Of a stretch of 64,000 nt of DNA, positions 43,928-56,219 are shown one piece after another. The position numbers and the translations under genes are program-made. The notes beneath the pieces were generated by a model. The model was not told the DNA's origin, made no database searches, and worked only from the letters and a program-made list of their open reading frames with translations. This DNA comes from Wurfbainia villosa. Lineage: Eukaryota; Streptophyta; Magnoliopsida; Zingiberales; Zingiberaceae. Within the stretch, counting starts at the first letter, position 1. Each line of letters begins with the position of its first letter. The stretch covers positions 110,907,179 through 110,971,178 of the forward strand of contig CM045996.1 of assembly GCA_025175895.1 (NCBI GenBank), in the 5' to 3' direction.

Positions 43928-45688
43928 TTAGCGTGAATCAATCACGCTCTTAGGAACCCAAAACCGATTTGAGCTCCTAGGGTTAATTAGGTATTCCTTA
44001 GGGATAACCTCCCTAGATACCTTCCTAATGACCCTGCTAGGCTTGTTAGCCTTGGTCATTTGGGTCTTACCTAGGTTGACTCTAGGGGTAACTCCCCTTG
44101 CAACCTTCTTAGTGGCCACCCTAGGTTTCCTAGAAACCCTAGCCACTAGGCACACCCTTTGGTCAACTCTAGGGATGACTTCCCTATTGACCTTGGTCTT
44201 CCAGGACCTAGTTTGTGTTCCATAGTCAAATGGAACACTATGATAAGCCACTTTAGGCTTAGGTTTGTGACCCAAACCTTGCTTGCCCTTGGTTGACTTT
44301 TGACTCTTAGGTCCTTGGTGTTGACTTTGACTTTTGGACCTTTGACTTAGACCATTAGACCCTTTAAATTGGTTTTGTATATTCCTAAGGGTCTTTTCTA
44401 GTTTCTCAAGCCTTGACCTCAAGGCTTGGTTTTCTAATTCCAATTGTCCAATTGATTTTTGATTAAATTCTTGGGCATGGGACTTTCTAGGCATATGCCT
44501 AGTCCATTTAGGATTTAGACCTAGGTGCTCTTGCACCTTTCTAATTGTCTCCCTAGGTAAAATTGATCTTGAGTTATTTGACCTAGGTTTGTCCTTAGGT
44601 AAATTATTTTTAGGGACATTAGTCTCAAACTTCTCCCTATTATCTACATGGACTCTCTTAGCTCCTAAGCAAAAATATTTATTCCTATTAGCATGCTTTT
44701 CATAAATTGCAAGAGAATTAAAGTTCCTAGCATGCTTTTTAGCATTTAAATTAGAAGATGCATTACTAAAATATACCTTAGGGTTAGCCTTAGCTCCCCC
44801 TACTTGTGATGCTTCTTCTTGGGTCTTTTTGCTCCCCCTAGGACATTGATTCCTATAATGTCCTTTTGAATTGCACTTGAAGAATATGATGTGCTCCTTG
44901 CCTTTAGGTGTTGGGGAACCGGCATCTTTGACTTTTGGTGTCGGTGGAGCTTTCCTAATCTTCTTTGGGCACTTGCTCTTATAGTGCCCAAATTCCCTAC
45001 ACTCAAAACACATAATATTATTTTTATTTGAAATTAGAGTGTTTGAATTACCTAGGTTAATGGAGACCGGAATTGGATTTTGGGCTTCTTCATCTTGACC
45101 GGATGTCGAAGCTTCTTCTTGATGCTCCGGTGTTGAGGAAACTCTAATCTCCTCCTCAATCCTAGAGGTGGATGCTTCTTCCACTTCCTCCACCAACCCA
45201 GAAATTGACTCCCTATCAACTTCCGATTCTACTTCCTATTCCTCATTAGATGTTGATGATCTCTCAACCTCTAAGTCCTCACTTCCTTGTGAGGATGATG
45301 CATTAGCCTCTTCGGTCTCTTCCTCTTGGACCATTGATGGGCTTTCATGGAGCTTGGCCAAATTGCTCCATAGCTCCTTGGCATCCACATAGTCACCTAG
45401 GCTACACAAGAGGTCATTAGGAATTAAATCAAAAATGAATTTGATTACCTTCTTGTTTTTCTCGAAGGCTTGGAGTTGATCTTCACTCCACTTCTTCTTC
45501 TTGAGGAACCCTCGCTTTGGTCCTATTGGATAGCTAAAACCCTCCATCAAGATAGACCATTCTTCGAAGTCCCTCATCATTAGGAAGTCTTCAATTCTTG
45601 ACTTCCATTGCTTAAACCCTTCTTGTCCATAGAAGGTATAGGGGATAGGTGTGTTGATATCCCATCCCAAATGTCCTTGAACTTCCAT
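43928..45688 (-). CDS. X4 gag-like zinc-knuckle protein, one in-frame stop
   Basis: Minus strand, ATG at 45688 (MEVQGHLGWDIN) to the stop at 43928, 587 codons in one frame with a single TAG at about 45236-45238 in the acidic linker. Domains in order: copia-type gag N-terminus (residues 1-115, FKQWKSRIEDFLMMRDFEEW and ELWSNLAKLHESP), Ser/Glu linker with ASTSRIEEE, knuckles CFECREFGHYKSKCP and FFKCNSKGHYRNQCP, coiled coil (LELENQALRSRLEKLEKTL), Gln/Ser-rich region, and a basic tail with EVIPRVD, GVTPRVN and EVIPKEY, ending FWVPKSVIDSR. The second knuckle has Phe for the first Cys. With X2 this is the best-preserved copy. Role by family: RNA packaging. No pol follows. Confidence 0.82.
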
Positions 45689-45740
45689 CTTTTCCTCTAG
45701 CGTCTTGACTCCGGGTTGTTAATCCGTAGAAGAGCCCCGG

Positions 45741-45752
45741 GCTCTGATACCA
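45741..45752 (-). other. X4 primer-binding site (initiator tRNA-Met)
   Basis: Perfect TGGTATCAGAGC on the minus strand, two bases from the LTR. Confidence 0.95.
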
Positions 45753-45754
45753 AT

Positions 45755-47276
45755 TGTTGGAGAATTGAGGCCGCTAGAGGGGGGTTGAATAGCGTTTACT
45801 CTTGCATAGATGGAAAAACGTTCGCGTGCTTGTCTACAATTTTCATTAGCGCAATGGAAACAAAGATAATAAAGCAACAACGAAAACACAAACACACAAA
45901 CGCAAGGATATAACGTGGTTCGGAACCGAACCGGTTCCTACTCCACGGATCGAGCTCTAAAGAGCTCTAGCGATGCCAATGCAATCACTAACCACAAATA
46001 CTCCTTCTCGACACAAGTCGGAGGTGGAGAAACCTCTTACAAACTATTCTTACAATAATAAGAAAATAGATACAAGTAATTACAATAATGAAATATAATG
46101 CAAGTAAAGAAAACTACTTTACAAGAGCACTTTGGTTGCCTTGGACTAGCCTTGAAGGACAGGAAGAGCACCAACAATTTCCCTTCAAATCGCCCAAGAA
46201 AAACCCTTGCTTCAATCCTCCACGAATAGCTGCTTTTAACCTGCATCGGGCTAGATTTTTGCCTATCAGTCGACTGCCATAAATCACCAGTCGACTGATG
46301 CCACTATTGTCGTAAGACAATGGCTCGATCCACGCAGGAAAAACTCCTCGGTAGCGATCGGCTGCATTCCCAATGCTCAACACAGAACTTAGCGATCATT
46401 GCCGACCCTTGGCGCGATCAGTGCATCGATCACGATCGCTCCAATGAGCAGTCGACTGCCAAAGCAATTCTAGCTCTAAATTGGCAGTCGAACTCAAGTC
46501 GACTCACGGCAGTCGAACCGGCCATAATGCCAGTCGTCTGCCAACCTCAAAAATGATGTTTTAACCCAAGTATGGTGCCCCCATACTTGCTAGACCACCC
46601 TTAGCCTAGACCTAAGCCTTCTAGCCACCTCCATCAGCCTCACGCATCTCGGATCCCTCCAAGTCATCCATGACTTGTTCATCCATCGCGCTAGCCTCTA
46701 GGTGCTTCCGTCGGCTATGTCATGCTAACGGTGTCTACACCGCCAAGGCACATTGGACTTACGCCGCCAAGACTCCGCTTGGACTTTATGCCGCCAACCA
46801 TTGGACTTATACTGCCAAGACTCCCGCTTGGACTTTACGCAGCCAATATCAAACCCCTTGGACTTCTCATGCCAAGACTCAAGCTTGGACTTTCCCTTGC
46901 CAACCCATGTTGGACTTTTACATTGCCAAGACCCATGCTTGGACTTTTCCCTTGCCAACCCATGTTGGACTTCTCAAATGCCAAGACCATGCTTGGACTT
47001 TCCCTTGCCAACCCATGTTGGACTTTTACATTGCCAAGACCCATGCTTGGACTTTTCATGTGCCAAATGTCCCACTTGGACTTTTCATGCCAAGTACTCA
47101 AGACTTGGACTTTACCAAATGCCAAGTGTTCCACTTGGACTTTCCATGCCAAGTACACAAGACTTGGACTTTCCCATGACAATTACATTGTCATATGTTT
47201 TTGTCGAAACATCAAAACATCACTCGAGTCAAACTCGAGTCCTGGTCAATCGTGACCTGGGCCGATTGCACCAACA
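45755..47276 (-). repeat. X4 5' LTR (1522 bp)
   Basis: Pairs with 40474-42034. Small deletions lie in the CAGTCGACTG region near 46320-46460. The array is at about 46762-47180. Confidence 0.92.
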
Positions 47277-47394
47277 ATTTTGGGGTTTCAAAATTCAAAA
47301 AATGAATGGGATTTATAAATGTATATTGATGCATTTTGAATCATCTTTCTCATATATGCTCGATTTGTATTTCTAGGTTAATTGATTGATCATG

Positions 47395-50300
47395 ATGTCT
47401 TTGAATTTTCTCTCGATTTTGGATTCAAATAAATTTACTGGGCCAAACTTCTTGGACTGACTTAGAAACTTGAGAATTGTTCTCAAGATGGAAAAGCTTG
47501 CATATGTCCTTGAAGAGCATCTTTCCACCCGTCCAAAAAATGATGCAACTCTGGACCAATTGTTAGCCTATCAAAAACATGTGAGTGATTCTGAACTAGT
47601 GAGTTGCATCATGCTAGCCGCGATGGTACTCGAGCTGCGGAAGCAACATGAGCATATGAATGCTCATACCATAGTCTTTCATCTTTATGAGTTGTTTGAT
47701 GAGCAAGTGAGATCCGAAAGGTTTGAAGACTCCAAGCTCCTCTTCACCTCTGAGATGCAAGATGGTTCATTTGTGGTACTGCTCAATATGCTGAAGACTA
47801 TGGAGCCTTCTATGAAGCATGAGCAGGGGATGGTGTTGTTAGTTGATTCCTCGAAGAAAGATTCTAAGAGGAAGTCGAAGGAATAATAGAAGGGGAAGAA
47901 AAAAAGGCTAAAACGGCAGAACCAGCTCAAAAGGACACATGCCATTATTGTGGTAAGGAAGGTCATTGACGAAGAAACTACAAGATTTATCTAGAGTCTG
48001 TGAAGAAGAAGAAGGCATCCGATGCCCCATCTTCTTCAGATATCTTTGTTATTGATTGTCATTTTATTTCCTTAGACACTTGGGTATTGGATACCGGGTG
48101 TAGTTCACATATATGTAATAACATACATGGCTAAGGAATAGAAGAAGACTCGTCAAGGGAGAGTCAAATTTACGTGTTGGGAATGGAGCAAAGGTTGCTG
48201 CACTCGCCATCGAAATGTATTTGTTGAAACTCCCTACAGGACTTGTCTTAGAACTGGACAGTTGCTTTTATGTTCCTTCATTGATAAAGAACATCATTTC
48301 TATTTCTTGTTTAAATAGAAATGGATACCATTTAACTTTTAGTAACAATTGTGGTTACATAACTTTGAATGGTGTTCTTTATGGGACTGGAACTTTAAGC
48401 AATGGTATTTATATGTTGGATGTATCTAGTGACATTTTCAATATCGAAATGAGCAACAAGCGTGCTCGAAAAGATAATCAATTAGCCTCCTACATGTGGT
48501 ATCATTTTCTTGGCCATGTAAGCAAGAAATGCATGTCCGAATTACACCGATATGGAATTCTGGAATTGTTTGAATTAGATTCATACGATACATGTGAATC
48601 ATGCTTAAAAGGCAAGATGATTAAGTTACCTTTTACGGGAAAAGGTGAACCGGTGGGAGAGTTACTTGGTCTAATACATACGGATGTATGCTGACCTATG
48701 ACAACTCATGCTCTAGGAAGCTATAGCTATTCCATTACCTTCACCGATGATCACTCACGGTTTGGGTATATGTTCTTGATGAAACACAAGTCTGAAGCCT
48801 TTGAAAGGTTCAAAGAATTCAGAAATGAAGTAGAGAAACAACTTGGAAAGAGTATTAAAATACTTCGATCGGATCGAGGTGGTGAATATTTGAGTCAAGA
48901 GTTTCTAGATTATCTAAGGGAAATGGTATATTGTCTCAATGGACTCCGACGTAAACACCGCAGCATAATGGTGTATCTGAGAGGTGTAACCGGACCTTGT
49001 TGGACATGGTCAGGTCGATGATGAATCATGCGAATCTTCTCAAGTCCTTTTAGGGCTATGCACTTCAGACAGTTGTTTTCTTGCTAAACAAAATGCCAAC
49101 CAAGGTAGTCTCTACTACTCCATATGAGATATGGAATAGTAAGAAACCTCATTTATCTTACTTGAAGATATAGGGTTGTCCTACTTATGTGAAGCGGACT
49201 GTATCAGACAAACTGGATGTTAAGTCTGATAAATGTCTATTTATTGGATACCCTAAGGAAATGAGAGATTACCAATTCTATCACCCTGTGGAACAAAAGG
49301 TGTTTGTTTCAAGGCATGCTATGTTTCTAGAGAAAGAGTTTCTCTTGCAAGAAAACAGTGAGAGTGTCGTTGAGCTTAAGGAGGCTCAAGAGACTCCAAT
49401 AGACATTGATAAGATACCGGGTGAAGTACCATAACTGATAACTCATAGTGATGATTCATCGGCTGGACCTATTATGACACCACATCTTCATAGATCCGGT
49501 AGAACACGCAATATTCCTGAGAGATATGGATTTCTCATAAGTGAATCGAACAACGTGTTACTCATTGATGAGGAGGAGCCTACCAGTTATGAAGAAGTTC
49601 TGAAAAGTTCAGAAAGGGATAAATGGCTTAACGCCATGAAGTCAAAAATGGATTCCATGTATGAAAATCAAGTTTGAAACTTGGTTGACCCACCTGAAGG
49701 CATAAAACCTATAAGGTGCAAGTGGGTTTTTAAGAAGAAAACTGACATGGATGGTAATGTGATTACCTTTAAGGCTAGATTAGTGGTGAAAAGCTATCGT
49801 AAAAAATAAGGTGTCGATTATGACGAGACCTATTCACCGGTAGCTATGCTTAAATCCATTCGGATGCTCCTGGCCATAGTGGCTCATTATAATTATAAGA
49901 TATGACAGATGGATGTGAAAATGACTTTCCTTAACGGAAACTTACTCGAGGACGTGTATATGATACAACCTGAGAGTTTCACATCGATTGATAAAACCAA
50001 GGTATGCAAACTTCGGCGGTCCATTTATGGACTGAAGCAAGCATCCAGGAGCTTGAATATCCATTTTAATGAGACAATCAAAAGTTTTGATTTCTCACAA
50101 AATCCAGACGAACCCTGTGTGTACAAGAAAGTTAGTGGGAGTGCAGTCATATTCCTAGTATTGTATGTCGATGACATATTACTTATAGGAAATGATATAT
50201 CTGTCTTATAGTCGGTTAAAATTTAGTTATCCAAAACATTCTCCATGAAAGACCTGGCAGAAGCGACCTACATCATTGGAATCAAGATCTATAGAGATAG

Positions 50301-51066
50301 ATCGAAACAATTGCTTGGCCTTTTGCAGTCTACATATATAGACCGAGTGCTAAAGAGGTTTAGCATGTCGGAATCTAAGAAAGGATTCCTACCCATTAGG
50401 CATGGGATACACCTTTCGAAGTCTATGTGTCCGCGCACAGAAGACGAGAGAATTTGCATGAATAAGATTCCCTATGCATCCGCAACAGGATCTATCATGT
50501 ATGCTATGTTATGTACGAGACTCGATGTATCGTATGCTCTGAGTGTCACGAGCAGATACCAGTTTGATCCAGGAATGGATAATTGGGAAGCTATTAAGAC
50601 AATCCTTAAGTACTTGAGAATAACTAAGAATGTGTTCCTAATATATGGAGAAGGGGACATGGTGATATGCGGGTATACAAATGTCAGTTTCCAGACAAAC
50701 AAGGATGATTCCAAGTCTCAATCTGGGTATGTATTCACCTTGAATGGAGGCACAATAAGTTGGAAAGGTTCCAAGCTTGACACTATAGCGGATTCTGCCA
50801 CTAAGGAAGAATACATTGCAGCTTCAGAAGCAGCAAAGGAAGCGGTTTGGATTAAGAAGTTCATTTCTGAACTTGATGTGATCTCATCAATGAAACATGT
50901 GATTCGCCGTTATCATCTGATCAGAGAGATCATAAGTAGGAACGAAATATAAATCGAGAAAATTCCAACTGAAAGGAACTTAGCGGATCCTTTAACTAAA
51001 GTCTTACCTCAAAGTAAGTTTGAGGATCATGTTAGAGCTTATGGTATTGGATACCATGACAATTGA
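47395..51066 (+). pseudogene. C2 copia gag-pol polyprotein, decayed
   Basis: Gag starts at ATG 47395 (MSLNFLSILDSNKFTGPNFLD, then TGA where W is expected) and runs to 47888. A knuckle remnant CHYCGKEGH is near 47938. The protease motif WVLDTGCSSHIC is near 48080-48120. Next comes the GAG_pre-integrase with HFLGH and CESCLKGK (48215-48690), then the integrase core (HTDVC, FTDDHSRFGYMF, ILRSDRGGEYLS). A frameshift near 48930 precedes the last Glu. The post-integrase segment is GYPKEMRDYQFYHPVEQ. The RT (49680-50250) has FLNGNLLEDVYM and YVDDILLIGN. RNase H (50560-50900) has ADSATKEEYIAASEAAKEAVW, and the tail is ERNLADPLTKVLPQSKFEDHVRAYGIGY. At least eight nonsense codons are present, mostly TGG to TGA/TAG or CAA/CAG to TAA/TAG. 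Confidence 0.9.
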
Positions 51067-51070
51067 CATT

Positions 51071-51085
51071 AGGCCAAGTGGGAGT
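51071..51085 (+). other. C2 polypurine tract
   Basis: AGGCCAAGTGGGAGT directly precedes the 3' LTR and matches C1. Confidence 0.85.
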
Positions 51086-51086
51086 T

Positions 51087-53327
51087 TGTTAATAATATAT
51101 GAGAGGTGTGCTAAGGCAATCGCCTTATGGTTGTACCATATATTTTATAAATGAAGATTCACTATTTGAGTATACATATTTTCATGTATTTGATTAGATC
51201 TTAAATTCATTTATTGAATGTCCATAATACAATTCACAGCATGAGAGAATTTGTGATTGGATCACAATTAGTGAGTATCTCTATATGTGTAATTATGATG
51301 TGTTGGAATTATCCCTAGTCGATGAATTGATGGATTTGGGCACCATCAATTCTATCGAGACTAGCACGAGATATACTCTTTGGTGTATCCAAGCAGCTGA
51401 TTCTCACTGGTTAGAGACATTGTGATGTCCGGAGTTAATCGTGGATGCTAGTTATGGTAACTAGTTCATTAGAGTGACAAGCTGTAAGACTTCATATGGT
51501 TCTTTGCATATATGGATATGTCAATGAAGTTCTTACTGCAGCTTAAGTGCGATGTTCCTTTGACTTGTGGGATTCAAGTCATCTTAGTCATGGAGACTTA
51601 TGCTTTGACATCTTAAGCAAGCATCTCCAAGGAGATGTGGACCCGGGATGATTGGGTATAAGTCGAAATGCCCGAAGGTGTTTGAATAGCCTATAAAGGA
51701 TTCACCACTTCTTGCGAGGAGATGTATACCCTTGGCCTCTCGTCGGATTGTTACTAAAGTCTTTGGCCAAAGCATTACATGTTTAGAGTAAGGTACTCTA
51801 TGATACATGTGCAGTAACTAGAATCCGTAGGATGAGGAAATGATACTTGGGCTAGGTGTGACATAGTCAGCCTAGTGGGGACTGACACTATAGATTATGC
51901 TCTGAACCAAGTGGGTATAAGATGAGTGAAGGGAACGGGGCACAATTCATTGTAGCTGCTGAAGGGTTTCAGAAATGGTTCTGGGATCAACCATTGATTT
52001 TTCGGTTAATGTGGGATCACGATGTACTACTAGGTGTCACTCAAAATCGTTCTATAATTAATGGTTAATTATAAATGGCCAACATAAATCAGGAACCTAT
52101 TTAGTCACACGCACAATGAGCGTAATCCGAAGGATTTAAAACGAGATTGAGAATGAGATTCTCATATCGAGAGAAACTAAGTTTGGTTGGACCAAACAAG
52201 GAGCGAGCATGAAATCGTTTCAATCGCAACGGAAGCATGGATGGGCCGAGTCTTATGAAGATATGATGGATGAACCAAATTGGTTTGGTTCTAATGCAAT
52301 GGTGGAAAATAAACCAAAGTGGTTTGGTTTGTTTTAAACGAATGAACCAAAGTTAGTTCGGTTCATTTTAACTTAAAATAGACCAACTCGGTTCGGTTTA
52401 TTTTAACTTAAGTTATTGAAGCAGGTTAATGGGTTTTGGTTAGAAACCAATAACTCTAAGGAGAAGGTTTCTTAATGGTTAAGAAATACACGCTCTATAA
52501 AAAAGCGCGGCTAGAGGTTTGGAGAGCCCTAAGTTTTATTTTTGGAAACTTCTCTTCCTTTCCTCTCCCTCTCTTCTCCTTGCCACTGCCCAAGAGATCC
52601 ACGCCCAGCTCTTGTACCACCGTCCACCTCTGTGCCATCGCCGTCCAGCTGCTGCCGACCACCCCTCCAGCGACCCTTCGACGACCAACCTTGGCTCCGG
52701 TGACCAAGGATCATCCGGCCACCTCCTTTGGTCGGCGCCAAGTGCTCCACCAAGCTGTCTAGTTTTTGGACAACTTATTTCCTTCTTGTCGGAGGGTCGT
52801 TTGGGCGGCGTTTGGAGCTCCAACAGTGACTTCCTTGCAAGGAATTTGATCTCCGGTAATCCTCATAGGTGGAGGACCAAGGATTCATCAATCAGTTGAC
52901 GAATACCTCTTCGGAGAAGCGAGTTTTGGGGACTCATTTTTGCATCCGAATTTTGATTCGGATTGTGATCTTCTCTCAATCACATCGTCTTCGACACGAG
53001 GCTAGTGACTCCTACGAAGACGAGGCTGGTAGCTTGGCGAAGCTATCCCGATGGTACTTGGTGTGGATACGGATAGAGGCAACTTTAGCGTGAGTTGCTC
53101 CGGTTGATGTCATTCCCAGTGCACGTGATACGTCAGGTATAACTAGCATAATTTCCTTTTATTGCAAAATTTGAAACTGCAATTATGTCTACACATGTTG
53201 TATCTTACATACGTGTGGTGTATGTGTTGTAATAAATTAGATTGATTGCTTTTATTTTTTCCGCTGTACACATGTTTACGAAACATGTTCGAACACATAC
53301 CCGCCGCAATGCCAGGGAAACCCAATA
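51087..53327 (+). repeat. C2 3' LTR (2241 bp, uninterrupted)
   Basis: TGTTAATAATATATGAG...GAAACCCAATA, the terminal CA mutated to TA. TATAAAAA lies at about 52496-52503. The downstream stem near 52751-52770 is partly decayed. Open frames at 52475-53093 are LTR sequence. It is followed by the TSD TACAA. Confidence 0.92.
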
Positions 53328-55002
53328 TACAATCATTAGTATGCCGCAGAAATACAAATACAAGAACAAAACAAAACACACACACAACACATAGATTTTA
53401 CGTGGTTCGAAACCCTAGTTCCTACTCCACGGTCGAGCCCTAGCGAGATCTAGTGATGCACACCACTACTAATCCTTCTCCTTCTCAGAAACAATCCGAA
53501 GGTGGAGAAACCTCTTATAATAAGGAGTTTACAAGAAGAAACAACCAAATATAAAGTAAGAATGAAATATAAAACAAAAACCACTTTACAAGAGCATTTT
53601 TTATTTCTAGATGATTTGGTTACTTTGAGGTTCTTTGAAGGTCCAAAAAACAACAGCGTTTCCCCCTCAAGAACTCTAAGAATAGCCACCCAAAATGTTC
53701 ACGAGCTTCCCTACTAATAGCCCCATCAAAGCCTCTCGATTTCGAACGTTGCAACAATGATCGTTGTGTCAATCGAGGTGCCACCTCGACTGATACCCCA
53801 GTCGAGGCGCTGGTCGAGTCTGTCTTGCTTCTGATCAGTTGTTTTCATGCCTATGCTGGATCCAGTCGATGTGTCAGTCGAGTGATCCAGTCGAGGTGCC
53901 ACCTAGACTAGCATCTAGTCGAGATGCCACCTCACCTAGCATCTAGTCGAGGTGCTGGTCGATTCTGCCTCGCTTCTGAATGGTTGCTCTCCTGCCCACT
54001 CTAGTTGAGGTGATGGTCGAGTGATCTAGTTGAGGTGCCACCTCGACTAGACTCTAATCGAGGTGTTAGTTGAGTGCTTCCAAAGAACTATCTTGGCTTT
54101 CCAAGTCCCACCACCCGACTCCACCTTACTAGTCGAGGTGTCACCTCGACTACAACCCATTTGAGGTGCTAGTCAAGGACACCTTGCTTTTGTTTACCTA
54201 CAAACGAAGCCCAGTCGATTGAAATGAACTGACAGTTGACTATTATACCTCAACACTGAGGTTTAACACCCCAAGTATGATCCCTTCATACTTGATACTC
54301 ACCCTAGGCCTAGGCCTAAGCCTTCAACCCACTTCCATCAACCTTACGTCTCCCGGATGTCTCGAGTTCGTGACTCTTCATCCTTGTGCTAGCCTTCAAG
54401 TGGTCCCATCAGCTATTGTCATACTTTCGGGTCTACCTTTGCCAAGAGGCCACACCTCTGGGACTTCACTATTAAGACTCCCCCGTCCAGGACTTCATTT
54501 GCTAAGGATCCTCATCAGGGGCTTCATTTGCCAAGACTCCTCATCTAGGTCGGGACTTCATTTACCAAGACTTCTCATCCAGGACTTCATTTGCCAAGAC
54601 TCCTCATCCGAAACTTCATTTGCCAAGACTCCTCATTTGAGACTTCACTCGCCAAGCACGATCTCCCATATTTGCGTGGACTTCCCTCGCCAACTCTCCA
54701 TGTTGGTCTTTCAACATCAAGTGTCCGGTCTCCCTTGACCGACTTGGATTTTTTCTTGCCAAGTATCTATACTTGGATTTTTCCTTGCCAAGTTATCATA
54801 CTTGGACTTCTCTACACCAAGCATTCGGTCAATCTTAACCGACATAGATTTCTTCAATAGTCTCCCTCATATGACCTTGGATATCTCATATCATTCACTA
54901 GTCATATGATCAAACCAAATTGTAAACCATTGTCGAACATCAAAACTCTACTCGAGTCCCACTCAAATTTAGTCAATCATGACCTGGGTGGATTGCACCA
55001 CA
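53328..55002 (-). repeat. X1 5' LTR, main piece
   Basis: Resumes X1 after C2. It holds GTGGTTCGAAACC, the CTTCTCAGAAACAATCCG segment and repeated AGTCGAGGTG motifs at 53770-54180, where the other X LTRs have CAGTCGACTG. A diverged inverted-repeat array runs at about 54440-54825, including near-perfect hairpins at 54690-54706, 54759-54776 and 54788-54805. It ends GATTGCACCACA at 55002. The open frame at 54277-54738 is array sequence. Confidence 0.82.
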
Positions 55003-55181
55003 CTTAATAACTCTGGGATTTGAATCAACTAAGCTGCTTGGCCTGACTGTGCTCAGGAAAAATATAGGGTGCTCAGGATGATCAAGGTTATTCAAAATTC
55101 TGAATCAACCATAATGCTCGACCATACTGAGCTCGGAAAACACACAAGGTACTCAGGCACATCGTCTTCGGCGAATACTTA
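55003..55181. other. unassigned flank between X1 and the CACTA element
   Basis: I recognise no gene or element. Short repeats of GCTCAGGA and GAATCAACTA/C occur. Ends in TTA, a possible 3-bp TSD for the CACTA element. Confidence 0.5.
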
Positions 55182-56215
55182 CACTACAAAAAAACTGTTT
55201 TTTAGCGACGAAATTTAGCAACGAATTATTTTCGTTGCAAATCTGCAACAAATATAGCGACGAATTTTAGATTTCGTCGCCAATTTGTAACGAAAAAAAT
55301 TTTCGTCGGAAATTTGCGACGAAAAAGAAATTCGTCGCAAATTTCTGCAACGAATTATGAATTCGTTGCAAAAATTTCCGACGAATTTATTTTTTCGTCG
55401 CCAATTTGCGATGGAAATAATTTTCGTCGCATAATTTAGCGACGAATTCAGAATTCGTCGCAGATATTTAATTTATTAAAAATAAAAATAGAAATAAAGG
55501 TCTGCTGAACGAGAATATTTTTAAATATTTTGCAACGAATCAGTGAATTCGTTGCAAAATAGCAACGAATCCAAGATTCGTTGCAAATTTAATATTAAAA
55601 AATAAATTAACGTTTTAAAAAGTTTAAAATTTTTTTTTAAAAAAAATTGCAACGTTTGCAATGAATCCCGGATTCGTTGCAAAATTAATATTAAAAATTA
55701 AATTAACGTTTTAAAAAGTTTAAAAATTTTTTTAAAAAAAAATTGCAACGTTTGCAACGAATCCAGGATTCGTTGCAAACTTTTGCAACAAATCCTGGAT
55801 TCGTTGCAAAATTAATATTAAAAATTAAATTAACGTTTTAAAAAGTTTAAATTTTTTTTTAAAAAAAATTGCAATGTTTGCAACGAATCCGTGGATTCGT
55901 TGCAAATTTGCAACGAATCCGTGGATTCGTTGCAAAAATTTGCAACGAATACGGGATTCGTTGCAAATTTGCAACGAATCCCGTATTCGTTGCTAAATTA
56001 AAAATATTAACGTTTTAAAAAGTTTATTTTTTTTTTTTATAAAAAACTTGCAACGAATCCAGAATTCGTTGCTAAATTAAAAATACAAAAAAATGTAATG
56101 TTTTAAAAAGTTGGATTTTATTTTTTTATAAAAAGATTGCAATGATTCTTTGGATTCGTTGCAAATTTGCAACGAATCCAAAGATTCGTTGCAAATTTTA
56201 TTTCATTTTACCCGA
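55182..56215 (+). repeat. CACTA left terminus and subterminal repeats
   Basis: Terminal CACTACAAAA is followed by many copies of GCGACGAAT, TTCGTCGC, GCAACGAAT and ATTCGTTGC in both orientations. Several form back-to-back palindromes (GCAACGAATCC...GGATTCGTTGC). From about 55570 a unit of about 100 bp with AAATTAACGTTTTAAAAAGTTT repeats about five times. Such motifs are the binding sites of the TNPA-type protein in known CACTA elements. Confidence 0.9.
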
Positions 56216-56219
56216 TGCC

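Larger units (their letters stand above)
40474..47276 (-). mobile_element. LTR retrotransposon X4, gag-only, minus strand
   Basis: Full length, 6803 bp, LTRs 40474-42034 and 45755-47276, TSD ATTTT (40469-40473 and 47277-47281). The interrupted C2 sequence rejoins exactly (AAGTG-ATTTT-GGGGTTTC), and the empty site is present in C1 near 21655. The LTRs are near-identical by eye, so this is a young copy. It has one gag gene and no pol. Confidence 0.94.
13535..53327 (+). mobile_element. Ty1/copia retrotransposon C2, full length but split by three insertions
   Basis: Its pieces are 13535-14329, 30716-31849, 38980-40473 and 47277-53327. Together they make a 5' LTR, a primer-binding site, a leader, gag-pol and a 3' LTR, about 9.5 kb once nested elements are removed. 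The outer TSD is TACAA (13530-13534 and 53328-53332), inside the X1 LTR. It carries many nonsense changes and is clearly older than C1. Confidence 0.9.
4135..55002 (-). mobile_element. LTR retrotransposon X1 (oldest, minus strand), split by nested insertions
   Basis: Visible pieces are 4135-4324, 11235-13534 and 53328-55002. They join as 3' internal region, gag, primer-binding site and 5' LTR when X2 (4325-11234) and C2 (13535-53327) are set aside. The joins are supported by the TSDs ATGAT and TACAA. Its sequence is the most diverged of the four X copies and its gag is heavily broken. Its 3' LTR lies outside the window to the left, beyond Y. Confidence 0.85.
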
